64,000 nucleotides of DNA from an uncultured Anaerolineae bacterium (GCA_937959265.1 CALGMA010000006.1:124001-188000); one strand, 5' to 3'; counted from the first letter of the stretch, positions 52,571 through 62,299 are shown. A program made the numbers and translations. The notes: generated by a model from the sequence alone, not told the origin.

Positions 52571-53380
52571 TCAGTGGTGATCGGTGCGGGGCTTGATTTG
52601 GATGGTGCGAAACTCGCGCACTAGCTCGATGAACCGCTCGACGGTGACGGCGAAGCAACGCTCGCCGAATGTCGCCGTGGCCACGGTCGCATCACCGGCC
52701 ACGCCGCTGCGCGAGAACCGGCTCCACCAGTCCTGCCAGCTCAGCACACTCGGCTCGCCGTGATCCCAGTTGAAGTATTTGAGCGTGAGTTGGCCGAAAT
52801 CTGCCTCGGCCAGCGCCATGTCCACCAGATCCGGGCGCAGGTACAGCATCATGCTGGTCTCGTATTCGCAGGCATGCGCGATACCGCCCATGCCGCTGCG
52901 CCGCTCGGCGGCGATCACATCCTGGGCCAGCGTCGGGTCTATGGCTGCGTTCGGCGACATGCTGGCGCAGATCACACCGGTCGCAATGACCACATTGCGC
53001 GCCACCAGATCACAGATGGCATGGTTGCTGCCGTGGCCATTGGCGATGAGGATGTGGGTGAATCCGTGACGCGCCACACTGATAGCGACATCGCTGGCGA
53101 AGTCTACGAGGGTATGTAACCCAATGCTGATCGTGCCCGGGAAATCCATGTGGTGTTCGTCGAAGCCGTAGGGGATGGTGGGTAGCACGATCATGTCGTC
53201 GGGCGCGCGCTGCGCAGCGGCGTGGACGATGCCCTCGAGAATGACATTGTCGGTGTTGAGCGCCATGTGCCGGCCGTGATCCTCCACCGCACCGATCGGC
53301 AGCACGACGACGGGCTGTTCGGTGATGCGCTCTTTGATCTCCGGCCAGGTATGCTCATCGTAGCGCCAGCTTCTCGCCAT
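52571..53380 (-). CDS. Creatininase-family amidohydrolase
   Basis: A 269-residue metal-dependent hydrolase: VVLPIGAVEDHGRHMALNTD (metal Glu, His and Asp), YGFDEHHMDFPGTISIG, HILIANGHGSNHA and CEYETSMMLYLRPDLVDM. The family includes creatininase, mycofactocin peptidase MftE and formamide-type deformylases of riboflavin synthesis (ArfB). None of those partners is nearby, so the substrate is open. No signal peptide. Lies 16 bases upstream of the Nudix regulator on the same strand. Confidence 0.9.
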   Translation of the reverse strand: MARSWRYDEHTWPEIKERITEQPVVVLPIGAVEDHGRHMALNTDNVILEGIVHAAAQRAPDDMIVLPTIPYGFDEHHMDFPGTISIGLHTLVDFASDVAISVARHGFTHILIANGHGSNHAICDLVARNVVIATGVICASMSPNAAIDPTLAQDVIAAERRSGMGGIAHACEYETSMMLYLRPDLVDMALAEADFGQLTLKYFNWDHGEPSVLSWQDWWSRFSRSGVAGDATVATATFGERCFAVTVERFIELVREFRTIQIKPRTDHH

Positions 53381-53431
53381 TGGCTTATTTTATGCGGAGG
53401 CCGCGCACGTGAAGGACGCGTTTCACTGAAG

Positions 53432-54265
53432 CTAATACCGCTGGAGGAAGCGTTCGATGGACTGCTCGATAGTGATCTTCCCACTGAGCACCGGTTGCTC
53501 GAACTCCTTCGCCCAACTGTAGATCAACCCCGAGGCGATCTGGAGTTCGCGCAGCATCACGCGCGCCAACGGCCCCCCTTCGTCTAGGAAACCAGTCTCG
53601 TAAAAATCGCGCTCCGCCCACTGTCGGTCATACTCCAAGCGCACGATGCGAGCATGCCAGCTGCCACCTTGCCAGGTCACCTGCGCGTAGCTCGAGCGCC
53701 AGTCGCCGTCGAACGGTAACCCCACCGAGCCGGCATTGATGACCAGCGCGCCGTTCAGTGTCCGGGTGAGCGGCTGGTGCGTGTGCCCAACGCAAAACAC
53801 CGCCGGCAGCGGCTGCCCCAGCTTGGGCACGAGTTCGTCATCGGTCGTCCGAGGATATACGCCGTCGCGCGTGCCGAGCATCGAGGCATGCGTGATGCGC
53901 ACGTCGCCGACCGGACCGGGCAGCTCACACACGAACGGCATCGCTTCCAGCGCCGACACGTCTTGATTCAACTGCTCATACGTCCAACGCGAGGCGCGCT
54001 GGATCTCGGCCTGGGGGCCGCGCGTCGGGCAGTCGGGCTTGCTCTGGGCGATCACATACTCCTCGTGGTTGCCGATGACCATGAGCCAACCAACCTCGCG
54101 TGCTTTGGCAAGCATCAGGTTTAGACAATCTGCCGAACGGGGCCCACGGTTGACGGTATCACCGGCGACGACCACCACATCCGGTCGCCATGCCTCGACG
54201 TGTTCGACGGCGTTGAGCAGCGCCGGATAGTTGCCGTGGATGTCGCTAAAGATGGCCAGCTTCAT
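53432..54265 (-). CDS. Metallophosphoesterase family protein
   Basis: A 277-residue calcineurin-like phosphoesterase: IFSDIHGNYPALLNAVEHVE, VVVAGDTVNRGP and VIGNHEEYV give the D-x-H, G-D and G-N-H-E metal motifs; VGHTHQPLTRTLNGALVINAGSVG supplies the last His ligands and family end. It resembles YfcE-like and related cytoplasmic phosphodiesterases. It overlaps the mazG-fusion stop by ATGA and is probably co-translated. Confidence 0.93.
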   Translation of the reverse strand: MKLAIFSDIHGNYPALLNAVEHVEAWRPDVVVVAGDTVNRGPRSADCLNLMLAKAREVGWLMVIGNHEEYVIAQSKPDCPTRGPQAEIQRASRWTYEQLNQDVSALEAMPFVCELPGPVGDVRITHASMLGTRDGVYPRTTDDELVPKLGQPLPAVFCVGHTHQPLTRTLNGALVINAGSVGLPFDGDWRSSYAQVTWQGGSWHARIVRLEYDRQWAERDFYETGFLDEGGPLARVMLRELQIASGLIYSWAKEFEQPVLSGKITIEQSIERFLQRY

Positions 54266-55791
54266 TCCGACTGCTTGATCTCCCGCCAGATCGCGAGCTT
54301 TTCGGCTTGGCTCATCACACTCAACGACAGCCCACGCTCGTGGACAATCCGCTCCAAGGCGCGGAACCGACGGGCGAACTTCAGGTTGGCCTCGCGCGCT
54401 GCAGTCTCGACGTCAATCCCATAGCCATCGGCCCAGTCGGCAATCGTGAACAGCAGATCGCCGATCTCCTCGGCGCGATGCGCGTCGTCGCGGGCATTGG
54501 CCGCTTCCTCTAGCTCCTCGCGCACCTTGGCCAGCCGGTCGCCGTGGCTGTTCCACCGAAAGCCGGCCTTCTCTGCACGGTGAGCCAATTTCTGCGCCTG
54601 GGCTAGGGCAGGCAGCGCCGGCGCGATGCCATCCAGCGCCGAACCGGTCGCCTCACCCTTGGCCGCCTTCTCCTGGCGCTTGATGGCATTCCAGTTGGCG
54701 ATAACTTCTTGGGCATCGTTGACGACCACATGGCCGAACACGTGGGGATGCCGGCGGCGGAGCTTGGCGTCCACCTCGGCGATCACGTCGCACATGCGAA
54801 ACTCCTCGGCTTCGGTGGCGATCTGGCACTGCAGCACCACGTTGAGCAGCAAGTCACCCAGCTCTTCTCTGAGCGCTTCCAGGTCGCCGGCGTCAATAGC
54901 CGCCAACACCTCGTAGGTCTCCTCGAGCAGCGTGCTGCGCAGCGACTCGTGCGTCTGTTCGCGATCCCACGGGCAACCCTCCGGCGCACGCAGGTGCGCG
55001 ATCGTCTCCTGTAATGATTCGAAGCCGCCCGGCTGCGGCAGCGGCGGCACATAGAGCGACGTCAGATGGTCGAACCGATCAGCGTGGTCGAGCTGCGACA
55101 AAGAGACCCGGTGACAGGGCGCCGGAGTACGCTTCCCGCCGCGGACAACAAAGACAGGATGCTCCGGCGGGTACTGATTCATCAGCGTGAGCTTAACGTC
55201 GGAGGCGACGGCGCGCGAGTAGATTTGGGCGATCAGCGCCGGCTTGTCCGGGTTCAAGGGTGGGTGGTGCAGCGTGACGATCTCCAGCGCGTCACAGATC
55301 TGCAAGCCGTCTAACGGGTCGAGCGAGTCGTTTTGGGTTTTGAGTTGCGAGTCTTGAGTTGGCGCAGTCGTGCTGCGATCTAAACTCGAAACGACAAACG
55401 CTTCGTTCAAAGCTTCCAGCGAGGGTTCGATGAAGCTTATCCCGCTGACGATGCGGGTGGGTATGCCAAGTTGCCGGGCGCGCCGAAGGATGAGCCATAC
55501 ACTGGCTTCGCCGACGAGGGGATGGCCTGGCACAGCATACACCACGTCGCCAGGTGTCGTCTGAGCCGCCGCGATGATCGCCTCGGCGATCTGGGCATAC
55601 ACGTCGTCGAAACTGGTCGCGCCATCGTAGAGCGCGTCGAAGTCTTGTAGGGCGAGGTGGGCTGGCAGTCCGGCGACGGCAGGATGATGCCGCGTTCGCA
55701 AGTAGACGCGCTCGCCCGCGCTGAGCACATCCCAGGCTTCGCGCGTCAGAAGGTTCGCGCTTCCGGGGCCTAAGCCAAGCAAGATTATCAC
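54262..55791 (-). CDS. mazG: MazG nucleotide pyrophosphohydrolase fused to a tetrapyrrole-methylase-like domain (YabN type)
   Basis: A 509-residue two-domain protein. Residues 1-230 are a SAM-dependent methylase-like domain (IILLGLGPGSANLLTREAWD, VVYAVPGHPLVGEASVWLIL). From about 260 a MazG domain follows: LRAPEGCPWDREQTHESLRS, LLEETYEVLAAIDAG and ELGDLLLNVVLQCQIA (the E-E-x-x-E metal sites), ending with a second MazG repeat (EEIGDLLFTIADWADGYG). MazG removes non-canonical NTPs. Start is a GTG at 55791. Residues TQDSQLKTQND (55328-55363) come from a low-complexity word like those between genes. Confidence 0.93.
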   Translation of the reverse strand: MIILLGLGPGSANLLTREAWDVLSAGERVYLRTRHHPAVAGLPAHLALQDFDALYDGATSFDDVYAQIAEAIIAAAQTTPGDVVYAVPGHPLVGEASVWLILRRARQLGIPTRIVSGISFIEPSLEALNEAFVVSSLDRSTTAPTQDSQLKTQNDSLDPLDGLQICDALEIVTLHHPPLNPDKPALIAQIYSRAVASDVKLTLMNQYPPEHPVFVVRGGKRTPAPCHRVSLSQLDHADRFDHLTSLYVPPLPQPGGFESLQETIAHLRAPEGCPWDREQTHESLRSTLLEETYEVLAAIDAGDLEALREELGDLLLNVVLQCQIATEAEEFRMCDVIAEVDAKLRRRHPHVFGHVVVNDAQEVIANWNAIKRQEKAAKGEATGSALDGIAPALPALAQAQKLAHRAEKAGFRWNSHGDRLAKVREELEEAANARDDAHRAEEIGDLLFTIADWADGYGIDVETAAREANLKFARRFRALERIVHERGLSLSVMSQAEKLAIWREIKQSE

Positions 55792-55823
55792 GATGTTCTC
55801 ACCAAACTCTAAACCAATTTAGC

Positions 55824-55851
55824 TTGTTCCGATTTGGGGCAATACTACAAT
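55824..55851 (+). promoter_or_regulatory. Promoter of the FtsH-like gene
   Basis: TTGTTC (55824-55829), 16-base spacer, TACAAT (55846-55851); a ribosome site AAGGAG follows before the ATG at 55890. Start near 55858 gives a leader of about 32 bases. Confidence 0.5.
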
Positions 55852-55889
55852 CAGTAGGCCTTAATTTGAAGAGTATAAGGAGTTCGTTC

Positions 55890-57989
55890 ATGGCGAGCCT
55901 TCCCGGCCCATTGAGTTTGTCCGATCCCAAACCTAAAAAGCAAAAGAAGAAGATCGACATTCCATATAACCGCTGGCCGAACCGCATTCGCCGGGCGATC
56001 CGTAGCTTCATCAAAATCTTCATCCTGGTCAGCCTGGGCATCACGATCTACATGCTGGCCACGATTGATGACGTGTCGCTGAACATGTTTTTCAGCGCCG
56101 TCGGCCTGGTCGTGGATCTGTCCTTGCGCATCGTGGCCGTGCTGCTGAGCATCGTGTTGCAGTTCGGCTTGCTGTTCTGGTTCCTCTCGCGTCCACAGGT
56201 CGAAATCATCCGCCCCGGCGATGACACGACCGTGACGTTCGATGATTACTGGGGCCAGCCGCAGCTCGTCAAGTTGGTTAAGCAGTGGATGAGCCTGCTG
56301 CGCGACCGCAAGGAGTTCGAGAAGATGGGCGGCAAGTATATCAGCGGCTTGCTGCTCTACGGCCCGCCCGGCACCGGCAAAACGATGCTGGCCAAGGCCA
56401 TCGCCGGCGAATCTGGCATGGCTTTCATCAGCGCACAGGGCACTAGCTTCCAGGGCATGTTCTGGGGCATGGACATTCTGAAGGTGCTGCGTTTCTGCAA
56501 ATGGGCGCGTGATCTGGCCAAGAAGTATGGCGCATGTGTGGCCTACATCGACGAGATCGACGCCGTCGGGATGAATCGTGGCGGCGTGCGCGGCGGCGGA
56601 CCGGTCATGGGTTCGTTCACCGGCATGGGACTAGGCATGTTCGCCCTGTCCACCTTGCTCAGCCAGATGGACGGTATGAACCAGCCCTCGCGCAGCGAAA
56701 AGTTCTGGCGCCGCGTCTATCGTACCTTCGGCCGGCAATATAAGCCGAAGCGCAACTGGCACGTGATGTGGATGGGCAGCACCAACCGCCCCGACGTACT
56801 CGACCCGGCGCTCACCCGCTCCGGCCGGCTGGACACCAAGATCGCCGTAGAAGCGCCAGATCGCGCCAGCCGCCGCCTGATCATCCAGGGCTACTTGAGC
56901 AAGATCCAGCACGATGACACAGTGGACGTCGAGGCGATCGTAGCCGATACGGCCGGCATGACCCCTGCCGACATCTCCGGCGCCATTACCAAAGACGCCG
57001 TACGACTGGCGTTCTTCGACGGTCGCAAGAAGGTAAGCCAGAGGGACATTGACAAGGCCTTCATGGAGCAGACCATCGGCATCGAGACGCCGGTAGAAGA
57101 GATGGACGAATCACAGCGTCGCGTGCTGGCCTATCACGAAGCCGGCCATGCCGTGGCGCAGTACTACGTCATGCCGGATCAGAAGATCGTGCGCGCCACC
57201 ATCGTGCGTCTTTCCACGGGCGCTCAGGGCCACGTCATGCCTGTGGATACGATTGATCAGCACATCGAGCCAGTGATGCGTTATGCTTACGACATCATCG
57301 TGTCGTTGGCCGGTCGCGCCGCCGAGAAGATCCTGACCGGCGAGATATTCGCTTCCACCGGCGGCGACTACCGCAACGTGCAGATAAACCTGTGGAAGCT
57401 GGCCGTGTATGGTTACTTCGGCCCGCGCATGGCGATGCGCTTCGGGTCGTTCGGCGCCGACAACATGGCCTCGGCTATGGCGCAGGATGATGTGCTGGAG
57501 AAATATTGGCTGCAGATGGAGCAAGTGACCGAGAAGCTGCTCCGCCGGCACTGGAAGGAAGTGACCGCGCTCGCCGAAGAACTCCTCGCCAGGAACACTC
57601 TGAACGGCAAGGAAGTCGTCGAGATCATCGAGGCTAACCAGAGCCTGGAAGCTTTCAAGGAAGAGGAGATCATCCCGCGCACGTTGGCCGCGATTCGCGC
57701 CCAGACGCTGGCTGAATTGCGCAATGGCAAGAGCGGCGGCCAGTTGTTGAACGAGCCGATTCCTTCGGCTGTCGAAGCAAACGGGACGAATAGCCCCGTC
57801 GCCGAAGACGAGCCAGTGGTGATCATTAACGGCGCGTCGAACGGCAACGCATCGCATCAGCCGACGTCCGTGACCGTCGGCTCGGACGCCAGCGAAGGGC
57901 CGACGTTAATCAGCAGTGGCATCGGCGATTTCACTCCCGAGATCGTCCAGGGTCAGGATCAGCAGCCGCCCCAACCCGATCAGAAGTGA
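55890..57989 (+). CDS. FtsH-like membrane AAA metalloprotease with altered N-terminus
   Basis: A 699-residue protease. Basic N-terminus, two helices at about 41-58 and 66-100 with almost no loop between, so the usual FtsH outer domain is missing. AAA: Walker A GPPGTGKT (158-165), pore-like GMFWG, Walker B VAYIDEIDAVG (about 218-227), then an inserted stretch rich in Gly and a basic segment (about 266-290), and STNRPDVLDP with Arg finger. Protease: HEAGH zinc motif (416-420) and STGGDY with the third ligand Asp (about 503). Starts at 55890 with AAGGAG upstream. A variant FtsH, likely a second copy, not the essential one. Confidence 0.9.
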   Translation: MASLPGPLSLSDPKPKKQKKKIDIPYNRWPNRIRRAIRSFIKIFILVSLGITIYMLATIDDVSLNMFFSAVGLVVDLSLRIVAVLLSIVLQFGLLFWFLSRPQVEIIRPGDDTTVTFDDYWGQPQLVKLVKQWMSLLRDRKEFEKMGGKYISGLLLYGPPGTGKTMLAKAIAGESGMAFISAQGTSFQGMFWGMDILKVLRFCKWARDLAKKYGACVAYIDEIDAVGMNRGGVRGGGPVMGSFTGMGLGMFALSTLLSQMDGMNQPSRSEKFWRRVYRTFGRQYKPKRNWHVMWMGSTNRPDVLDPALTRSGRLDTKIAVEAPDRASRRLIIQGYLSKIQHDDTVDVEAIVADTAGMTPADISGAITKDAVRLAFFDGRKKVSQRDIDKAFMEQTIGIETPVEEMDESQRRVLAYHEAGHAVAQYYVMPDQKIVRATIVRLSTGAQGHVMPVDTIDQHIEPVMRYAYDIIVSLAGRAAEKILTGEIFASTGGDYRNVQINLWKLAVYGYFGPRMAMRFGSFGADNMASAMAQDDVLEKYWLQMEQVTEKLLRRHWKEVTALAEELLARNTLNGKEVVEIIEANQSLEAFKEEEIIPRTLAAIRAQTLAELRNGKSGGQLLNEPIPSAVEANGTNSPVAEDEPVVIINGASNGNASHQPTSVTVGSDASEGPTLISSGIGDFTPEIVQGQDQQPPQPDQK

Positions 57990-58035
57990 ACGCTCAAGAG
58001 GCGGACCGCTTCGAGCAGTCTGACCTCCATTCTCC

Positions 58036-58935
58036 GTGCGCGCATTCGTCCTCTCCGGCGGCGGTAACCGCGGGCCGTTGCAGGCCGGCGCCGTCAAGGC
58101 CCTGCTGCAACACGGTGTCGTGCCCGACATGGTCGTCGGCTCCTCCGTGGGCGCGCTGCATGGCGCCTACCTGGCCGCCGAGCCAACGCTCGCCCAGGCC
58201 GAGCGCATGATCCAGCTCTGGTGCAACGCCGGTCGGCGCAAGCTGTTCAGCAGCTCGTCCGCGCGCTCGGTGCTCAAGGCGCTGCGTGGTAGCGATCATC
58301 TGGCCGATAACCGACGGATCCGCGCTTACATCGAGCAGACGCTACCAAAGCGCGTGCGCACCTTCGGCGACCTGCAGATCCCGCTCTATGTGACCATCTG
58401 CCATCTGCGGACGCTCACGCTCTATCTCTACGGAGACGACCCGAGTGCGCCACTGATCGACGCCGTGCTCACCAGTGCAGCAGTGCCGGGCTTCTTTCCA
58501 CCCTCGTATTACGAGGGGCATGCGTTCGTGGACGGCGGAGTGATTTCCAACCTGCCGGTCCTGGTGGCGCTGGCGCGCGGCGCAACAGAGATCTGGGCGC
58601 TCGATCTGGCGTTCGAGGTAGACGCTGCTGCATCGCTCAAGAACGCCTTCGAAATCGCTGGCTATGCCATCAAACGGCCACTCTACAGCCAGGCACTGCG
58701 CGAGCTGGAGATCGCGGTGCAGACGCCTGGCGTCATCGTGCATCACGTCGCGCTGCCGGCCTACGCAAACCTGCAACTGGGCGATTTCTCGAAGACCGAC
58801 GCGATGCTGGCCGAAGGCGAACGCCTGGCACGCACATACCTTGCCCGGCCCCGCCCAAATGAGGTGCACTACCCGCAACGCTATACGGCGCATACCCTGC
58901 CGCCCGGCCCACCCGGCGCCCGCGCGTTCCTCTAG
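58036..58935 (+). CDS. Patatin-like phospholipase
   Basis: A 299-residue cytoplasmic serine lipase/acylhydrolase: FVLSGGGNRGPLQAGAVKAL (oxyanion loop), VVGSSVGALHGAYLA (nucleophile Ser in GSSVG) and HAFVDGGVISNLPV (catalytic Asp in DGG). Length is typical for a single-domain bacterial patatin. The start is a GTG at 58036, ahead of the first strand; no strong ribosome site is seen. It follows the FtsH-like gene by 46 bases on the same strand. Confidence 0.93.
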   Translation: MRAFVLSGGGNRGPLQAGAVKALLQHGVVPDMVVGSSVGALHGAYLAAEPTLAQAERMIQLWCNAGRRKLFSSSSARSVLKALRGSDHLADNRRIRAYIEQTLPKRVRTFGDLQIPLYVTICHLRTLTLYLYGDDPSAPLIDAVLTSAAVPGFFPPSYYEGHAFVDGGVISNLPVLVALARGATEIWALDLAFEVDAAASLKNAFEIAGYAIKRPLYSQALRELEIAVQTPGVIVHHVALPAYANLQLGDFSKTDAMLAEGERLARTYLARPRPNEVHYPQRYTAHTLPPGPPGARAFL

Positions 58936-58947
58936 CCCATCCCGTGG

Positions 58948-59019
58948 TTAGACAAGGCAATGCTTTCTTTGCCTCAAGCGCTTCACTCCTTCGAGTAGTA
59001 AAGGCGTTGCCTTTGCCTA
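58948..59019. repeat. Imperfect inverted repeat between patatin and beta-helix genes
   Basis: TTAGACAAGGCAATGCTTT (58948-58966) pairs, with G-U allowances, with AAAGGCGTTGCCTTTGCCTA (59000-59019). The second arm read backwards contains GGCAAAGGCAACGCC, nearly identical to GGCAAAGGCAGTGCC at 25976-25990. The rest of the 284-base gap to 59220 has an open frame but no convincing gene. Confidence 0.6.
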
Positions 59020-59219
59020 CCCAAAGTGCTCCATATCGCCGCGAAGACAAGCACGAGCCGCCATACAATGGCTTCATAAGCATCCAGGAAGGCGCAACTG
59101 GCGGGAAATCGGTTATGCACACTCAGGCGCCCGTTCAGAACCGTTTGCGACAGAGGGTCTTTGTTTTTGGCAGCGGCTGCTGCACACGACAGGCGCTTGC
59201 GCATCGTCTGTACTGCGCG

Positions 59220-60773
59220 ATGCGCTGGCCGATCTTCCTCATCCTCCTCTGCACGGCCTCACTATGGACGACTGCGGAGGCTCACGCCGGCGGCGTGGTG
59301 GGCAGCGGCGCGCCGGCCAGTTGCACCGAGGCCGCGCTGCGGGCTGCGCTCGCCGGCGGCGGGCTGGTCACCTTCAACTGCGGCCCGAACCCGGTCACCA
59401 TCACCCTGAGCAGCTCGCTCACGATCTCCAAAACCACCGAGATTGACGGCGGCGGCCCTGCCCAAGGCGGCAAGGTCACGCTCAGCGGCGGCGGCAGCGT
59501 GCGCATCCTCTTCTTCGACATGAGCTACCTCAACAGCGCCGACACGCCCGTGACGCTGACGCTGCGCAACCTCACGCTGGCGAACGGCTACAGCAATCGC
59601 GGCGGGGCGCTCCGCGCCGTCGGCTACAACGCTCGCGTCCACATCCACAACAGCGTGTTCCGCGACAACGACAGTACCGCCGAGAACCGCGAGGGCGGCG
59701 GCGGCGCGATCTCGATGCACTACGGCGCGTTGCACATCGAGGATAGTTTGTTCGAGCGCAACCGCGGGATCAACGGCGGCGCGATCAACAACCTGCGCTG
59801 CCCGATCACCGTGCTGCGCTCCACCTTCCGCGACAACGACAGCACGCCGGGCAGCAACGCCAGCGTCAACTTCGGCTTCGGCGGCGCCATCTACAACGAC
59901 GGCGCCAGCCGCCAATCCGGCGTCGGCAATGAGGGGGTCGGCGGCGAGGTGATCATCCGCGATAGCGTCTTCGTCGGCAACCAGGCGCGCAACCACGGCG
60001 GCGCGGTGTACACCTACCTCTACTACCCCGACCGCTCGACCATCGAGGGCAACTTGTTCATGAGCAACACGGTGTATGCCCGCTACGGCGGCATCAGCGC
60101 CAATGGCGGCGCGCTGATGCACCACAACGGCCCACTCACGCTGCGCAACTCCACCTTCGTCGGCAACCGCTCCGAGCAGAACGGCGGCGCGATCCGCATC
60201 GCGCAAAGCACCACCTACACCGCCTGGAGCACCGCCACGTTGGTCAACTTGACCATCGCCTACAACCGCGCCGACGCGCTCGCGGCCAACCGGGGCAGCG
60301 GCGGCGGGCTGCACATCGAGGGCGGGCAAGTCACCGCCATCAACCTGACGGTGGCCTACAACCACGCCGACGAGTTCGGCGGCGGGATTTACAACGCCAG
60401 CGACTCGCTAGCCAACGCGCAACTGCGCAACGCGATCATCGCCGACAACCAGCTCGGCGGAGGCCACACTTCCACGCAGTGCTTCGGCGCGCTGAGCGGC
60501 AGCCCCAACCTGCAAAGCCCGAGCGGGGCGGATTGCATCGTCGGCATTGCGCGGGCCAACCCGCTGCTCGCGGCCGGCGTCGCCAACAACGGCGGGCCGC
60601 TGCCGACGCTGGCGCTGTTGCCCGGCAGCCCGGCGATTGACGCCGGCGTGAACTGCCCGCCGCAAGACCAGCGCGGCGTGGGGCGCTTCGGCCCATGCGA
60701 CCTGGGCGCCTTCGAGTATGTGCCCGCTTCTGCGTACCCTCACAAGTCGTTCGCGCCGATTGTGATGCGTTGA
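59220..60773 (+). CDS. Secreted beta-helix protein (adhesin-like or choice-of-anchor type)
   Basis: A 517-residue secreted protein: signal peptide MRWPIFLILLCTASLWTTAEAHAG, then SCTEAALRAALAGGGLVTFNCG, the N-terminal block of many bacterial right-handed beta-helix surface proteins, and rungs with NGGA or NGGAI ladders (INGGAINNLRCPITVLRSTF, NHGGAVYTYLY, NGGALMHHNGPLTLRNSTFV). It ends PCDLGAFEYVP, a common C-terminal signature, followed by a short tail (SFAPIVMR). An upstream in-frame start at 59115 is possible, but the signal peptide fits 59220. Role unknown; likely cell surface. Confidence 0.87.
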   Translation: MRWPIFLILLCTASLWTTAEAHAGGVVGSGAPASCTEAALRAALAGGGLVTFNCGPNPVTITLSSSLTISKTTEIDGGGPAQGGKVTLSGGGSVRILFFDMSYLNSADTPVTLTLRNLTLANGYSNRGGALRAVGYNARVHIHNSVFRDNDSTAENREGGGGAISMHYGALHIEDSLFERNRGINGGAINNLRCPITVLRSTFRDNDSTPGSNASVNFGFGGAIYNDGASRQSGVGNEGVGGEVIIRDSVFVGNQARNHGGAVYTYLYYPDRSTIEGNLFMSNTVYARYGGISANGGALMHHNGPLTLRNSTFVGNRSEQNGGAIRIAQSTTYTAWSTATLVNLTIAYNRADALAANRGSGGGLHIEGGQVTAINLTVAYNHADEFGGGIYNASDSLANAQLRNAIIADNQLGGGHTSTQCFGALSGSPNLQSPSGADCIVGIARANPLLAAGVANNGGPLPTLALLPGSPAIDAGVNCPPQDQRGVGRFGPCDLGAFEYVPASAYPHKSFAPIVMR

Positions 60774-60828
60774 GCAACCCAGCGCGCCGCTGCGCGCCTG
60801 CTCCACCCTGCTGAGTGTTCGACCATCC

Positions 60829-60834
60829 TAAAAT
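60829..60834 (+). promoter_or_regulatory. -10-like box TAAAAT beside the antiporter start
   Basis: TAAAAT ends 9 bases before the ATG at 60844; no ribosome site is present, again pointing to a leaderless or near-leaderless transcript. Confidence 0.4.
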
Positions 60835-60843
60835 AGCGCTCTC

Positions 60844-62292
60844 ATGCCCATTGAGCAGCTCTTGCTCATCATCGCCGGCCTGCTGGCCTTGAGCGTGCTG
60901 GCCAGCAAGGCGTCGAGCGTGCTTGGCGTGCCCGCGCTGGTGCTGTTCCTGGCGATCGGCATGTTGGCCGGCTCCGAGGGCGTCGGCGGCATCTATTTCG
61001 ACGACCCGCAACTGGCGCAGTCGGTCGGCGTGGTGGCGCTCATCTTCATCTTGTTCTCCGGCGGCCTGGACACAGCCTGGGGCGAAATCAAGCCGGTGCT
61101 GAAGCACGGCCTGGCGCTGGCGACGGTCGGCGTGCTCATCACGGCGCTGGCTGCAGGCCTATTCGCAACGGCCGCGCTGGGCCTTTCGTTGCCGGAAGGG
61201 CTGTTGTTCGGCGCGATCATCTCGTCCACCGACGCCGCCGCAGTGTTCAGCCTGATGCGCATGCGATCCACGCGACTGGCCGGCAACCTCGAACCGCTGA
61301 TCGAGCTGGAATCTGGCAGCAACGACCCGATGGCGGTCTTTCTAACAATCGGCATGATCAGCCTGCTGACGACGCCGGGCGGGAGTGTGCTTAGCTTATT
61401 GCCGATGTTCCTATCGCAAATGTCGCTCGGCGCGGCGTTCGGGCTGGCGATCGGCTACCTGGGCGTGCGCGTGATGAACCGCATTCGACTGCAGGCGGAC
61501 GGCCTCTACGTGATCATCACAATTGCCATCGTGCTGGTCGCCTACAGCGCCACGGCGCTCGTCGGTGGCAACGGCTTCCTCGCAGTCTACCTGTGCGGCC
61601 TGTTCATGGGGAACCAGGACTTCATCCACAAGCGCAGCTTGTCGCGCTTTCACGACGGCCTGGCTTGGCTGATGCAGATCGCCATGTTCCTCACCCTCGG
61701 CCTGCTAGTGTTCCCCTCGCGGCTGCTCCCGCTCACCGGTGTGGCCTCGCTCAGCGCAGCCTTCTTGGTCTTTGTGGCGCGGCCGATAGCTGTCTTCCTG
61801 TCCCTGTGCTGGGCGCGCCTGTCATTGCGCGAACTCATTTTGATCTCATGGGTCGGCTTGCGCGGCGCAGCGCCGATCATCCTGGCCACCTTCCCATTGG
61901 TGGCCGGTTTGCCGCAAGCCGGCCTGATTTTCAACCTGGTCTTCTTCGTAGTGCTGACCTCGGTCCTGCTCCAGGGCACCTCGGTGTCGCTGGTGGCGAA
62001 CTGGCTGGGGCTGAACCTGCCCACGGAGCGGCGCCCACCGCCGACCATCCGTGTGATAGACGGCTCGCGCGCGCGGACGATTGACATCCGCATCGGCGCG
62101 ACGTCGCCGGCGGTGGGCAAACAGATTGTGGATCTGCGCCTGCCACAGGGCGCGCTGATCGTGCTGATCACACGGGACGGCAACCATATCGTGCCGACCG
62201 GCAGCACGGTGATCGAAGCCAACGACACGCTGACGCTGCTGGCGAGCAAGGAAGACACAGAATTGGCGCGCCGACGAATTCTAGAGCGTTGA
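60844..62292 (+). CDS. K+/H+ antiporter of the CPA1 NhaP2 type with TrkA-C domain
   Basis: A 482-residue membrane antiporter with about 12 helices: FILFSGGLDTAWGEIKPVL, SSTDAAAVFSLMRM and the ion-site Asp block ESGSNDPMAVFLTIG typical of NhaP2/CvrA. The cytoplasmic C-terminus (about 400-480: IRIGATSPAVGKQIVDLRLP, GSTVIEANDTLTLLASKED) is a TrkA-C ligand-binding domain that would gate transport. The family expels K+ or Na+ for protons. It converges on the ecfT gene. Confidence 0.94.
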   Translation: MPIEQLLLIIAGLLALSVLASKASSVLGVPALVLFLAIGMLAGSEGVGGIYFDDPQLAQSVGVVALIFILFSGGLDTAWGEIKPVLKHGLALATVGVLITALAAGLFATAALGLSLPEGLLFGAIISSTDAAAVFSLMRMRSTRLAGNLEPLIELESGSNDPMAVFLTIGMISLLTTPGGSVLSLLPMFLSQMSLGAAFGLAIGYLGVRVMNRIRLQADGLYVIITIAIVLVAYSATALVGGNGFLAVYLCGLFMGNQDFIHKRSLSRFHDGLAWLMQIAMFLTLGLLVFPSRLLPLTGVASLSAAFLVFVARPIAVFLSLCWARLSLRELILISWVGLRGAAPIILATFPLVAGLPQAGLIFNLVFFVVLTSVLLQGTSVSLVANWLGLNLPTERRPPPTIRVIDGSRARTIDIRIGATSPAVGKQIVDLRLPQGALIVLITRDGNHIVPTGSTVIEANDTLTLLASKEDTELARRRILER

Positions 62293-62299
62293 GCACCGT

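Noticed and set aside
59262..60365. Long minus-strand frame opposite the beta-helix gene
   Set aside because: Val/Ala/Asp-rich composition is the mirror of Asn/Gly-rich repeats; no ribosome site or family match.
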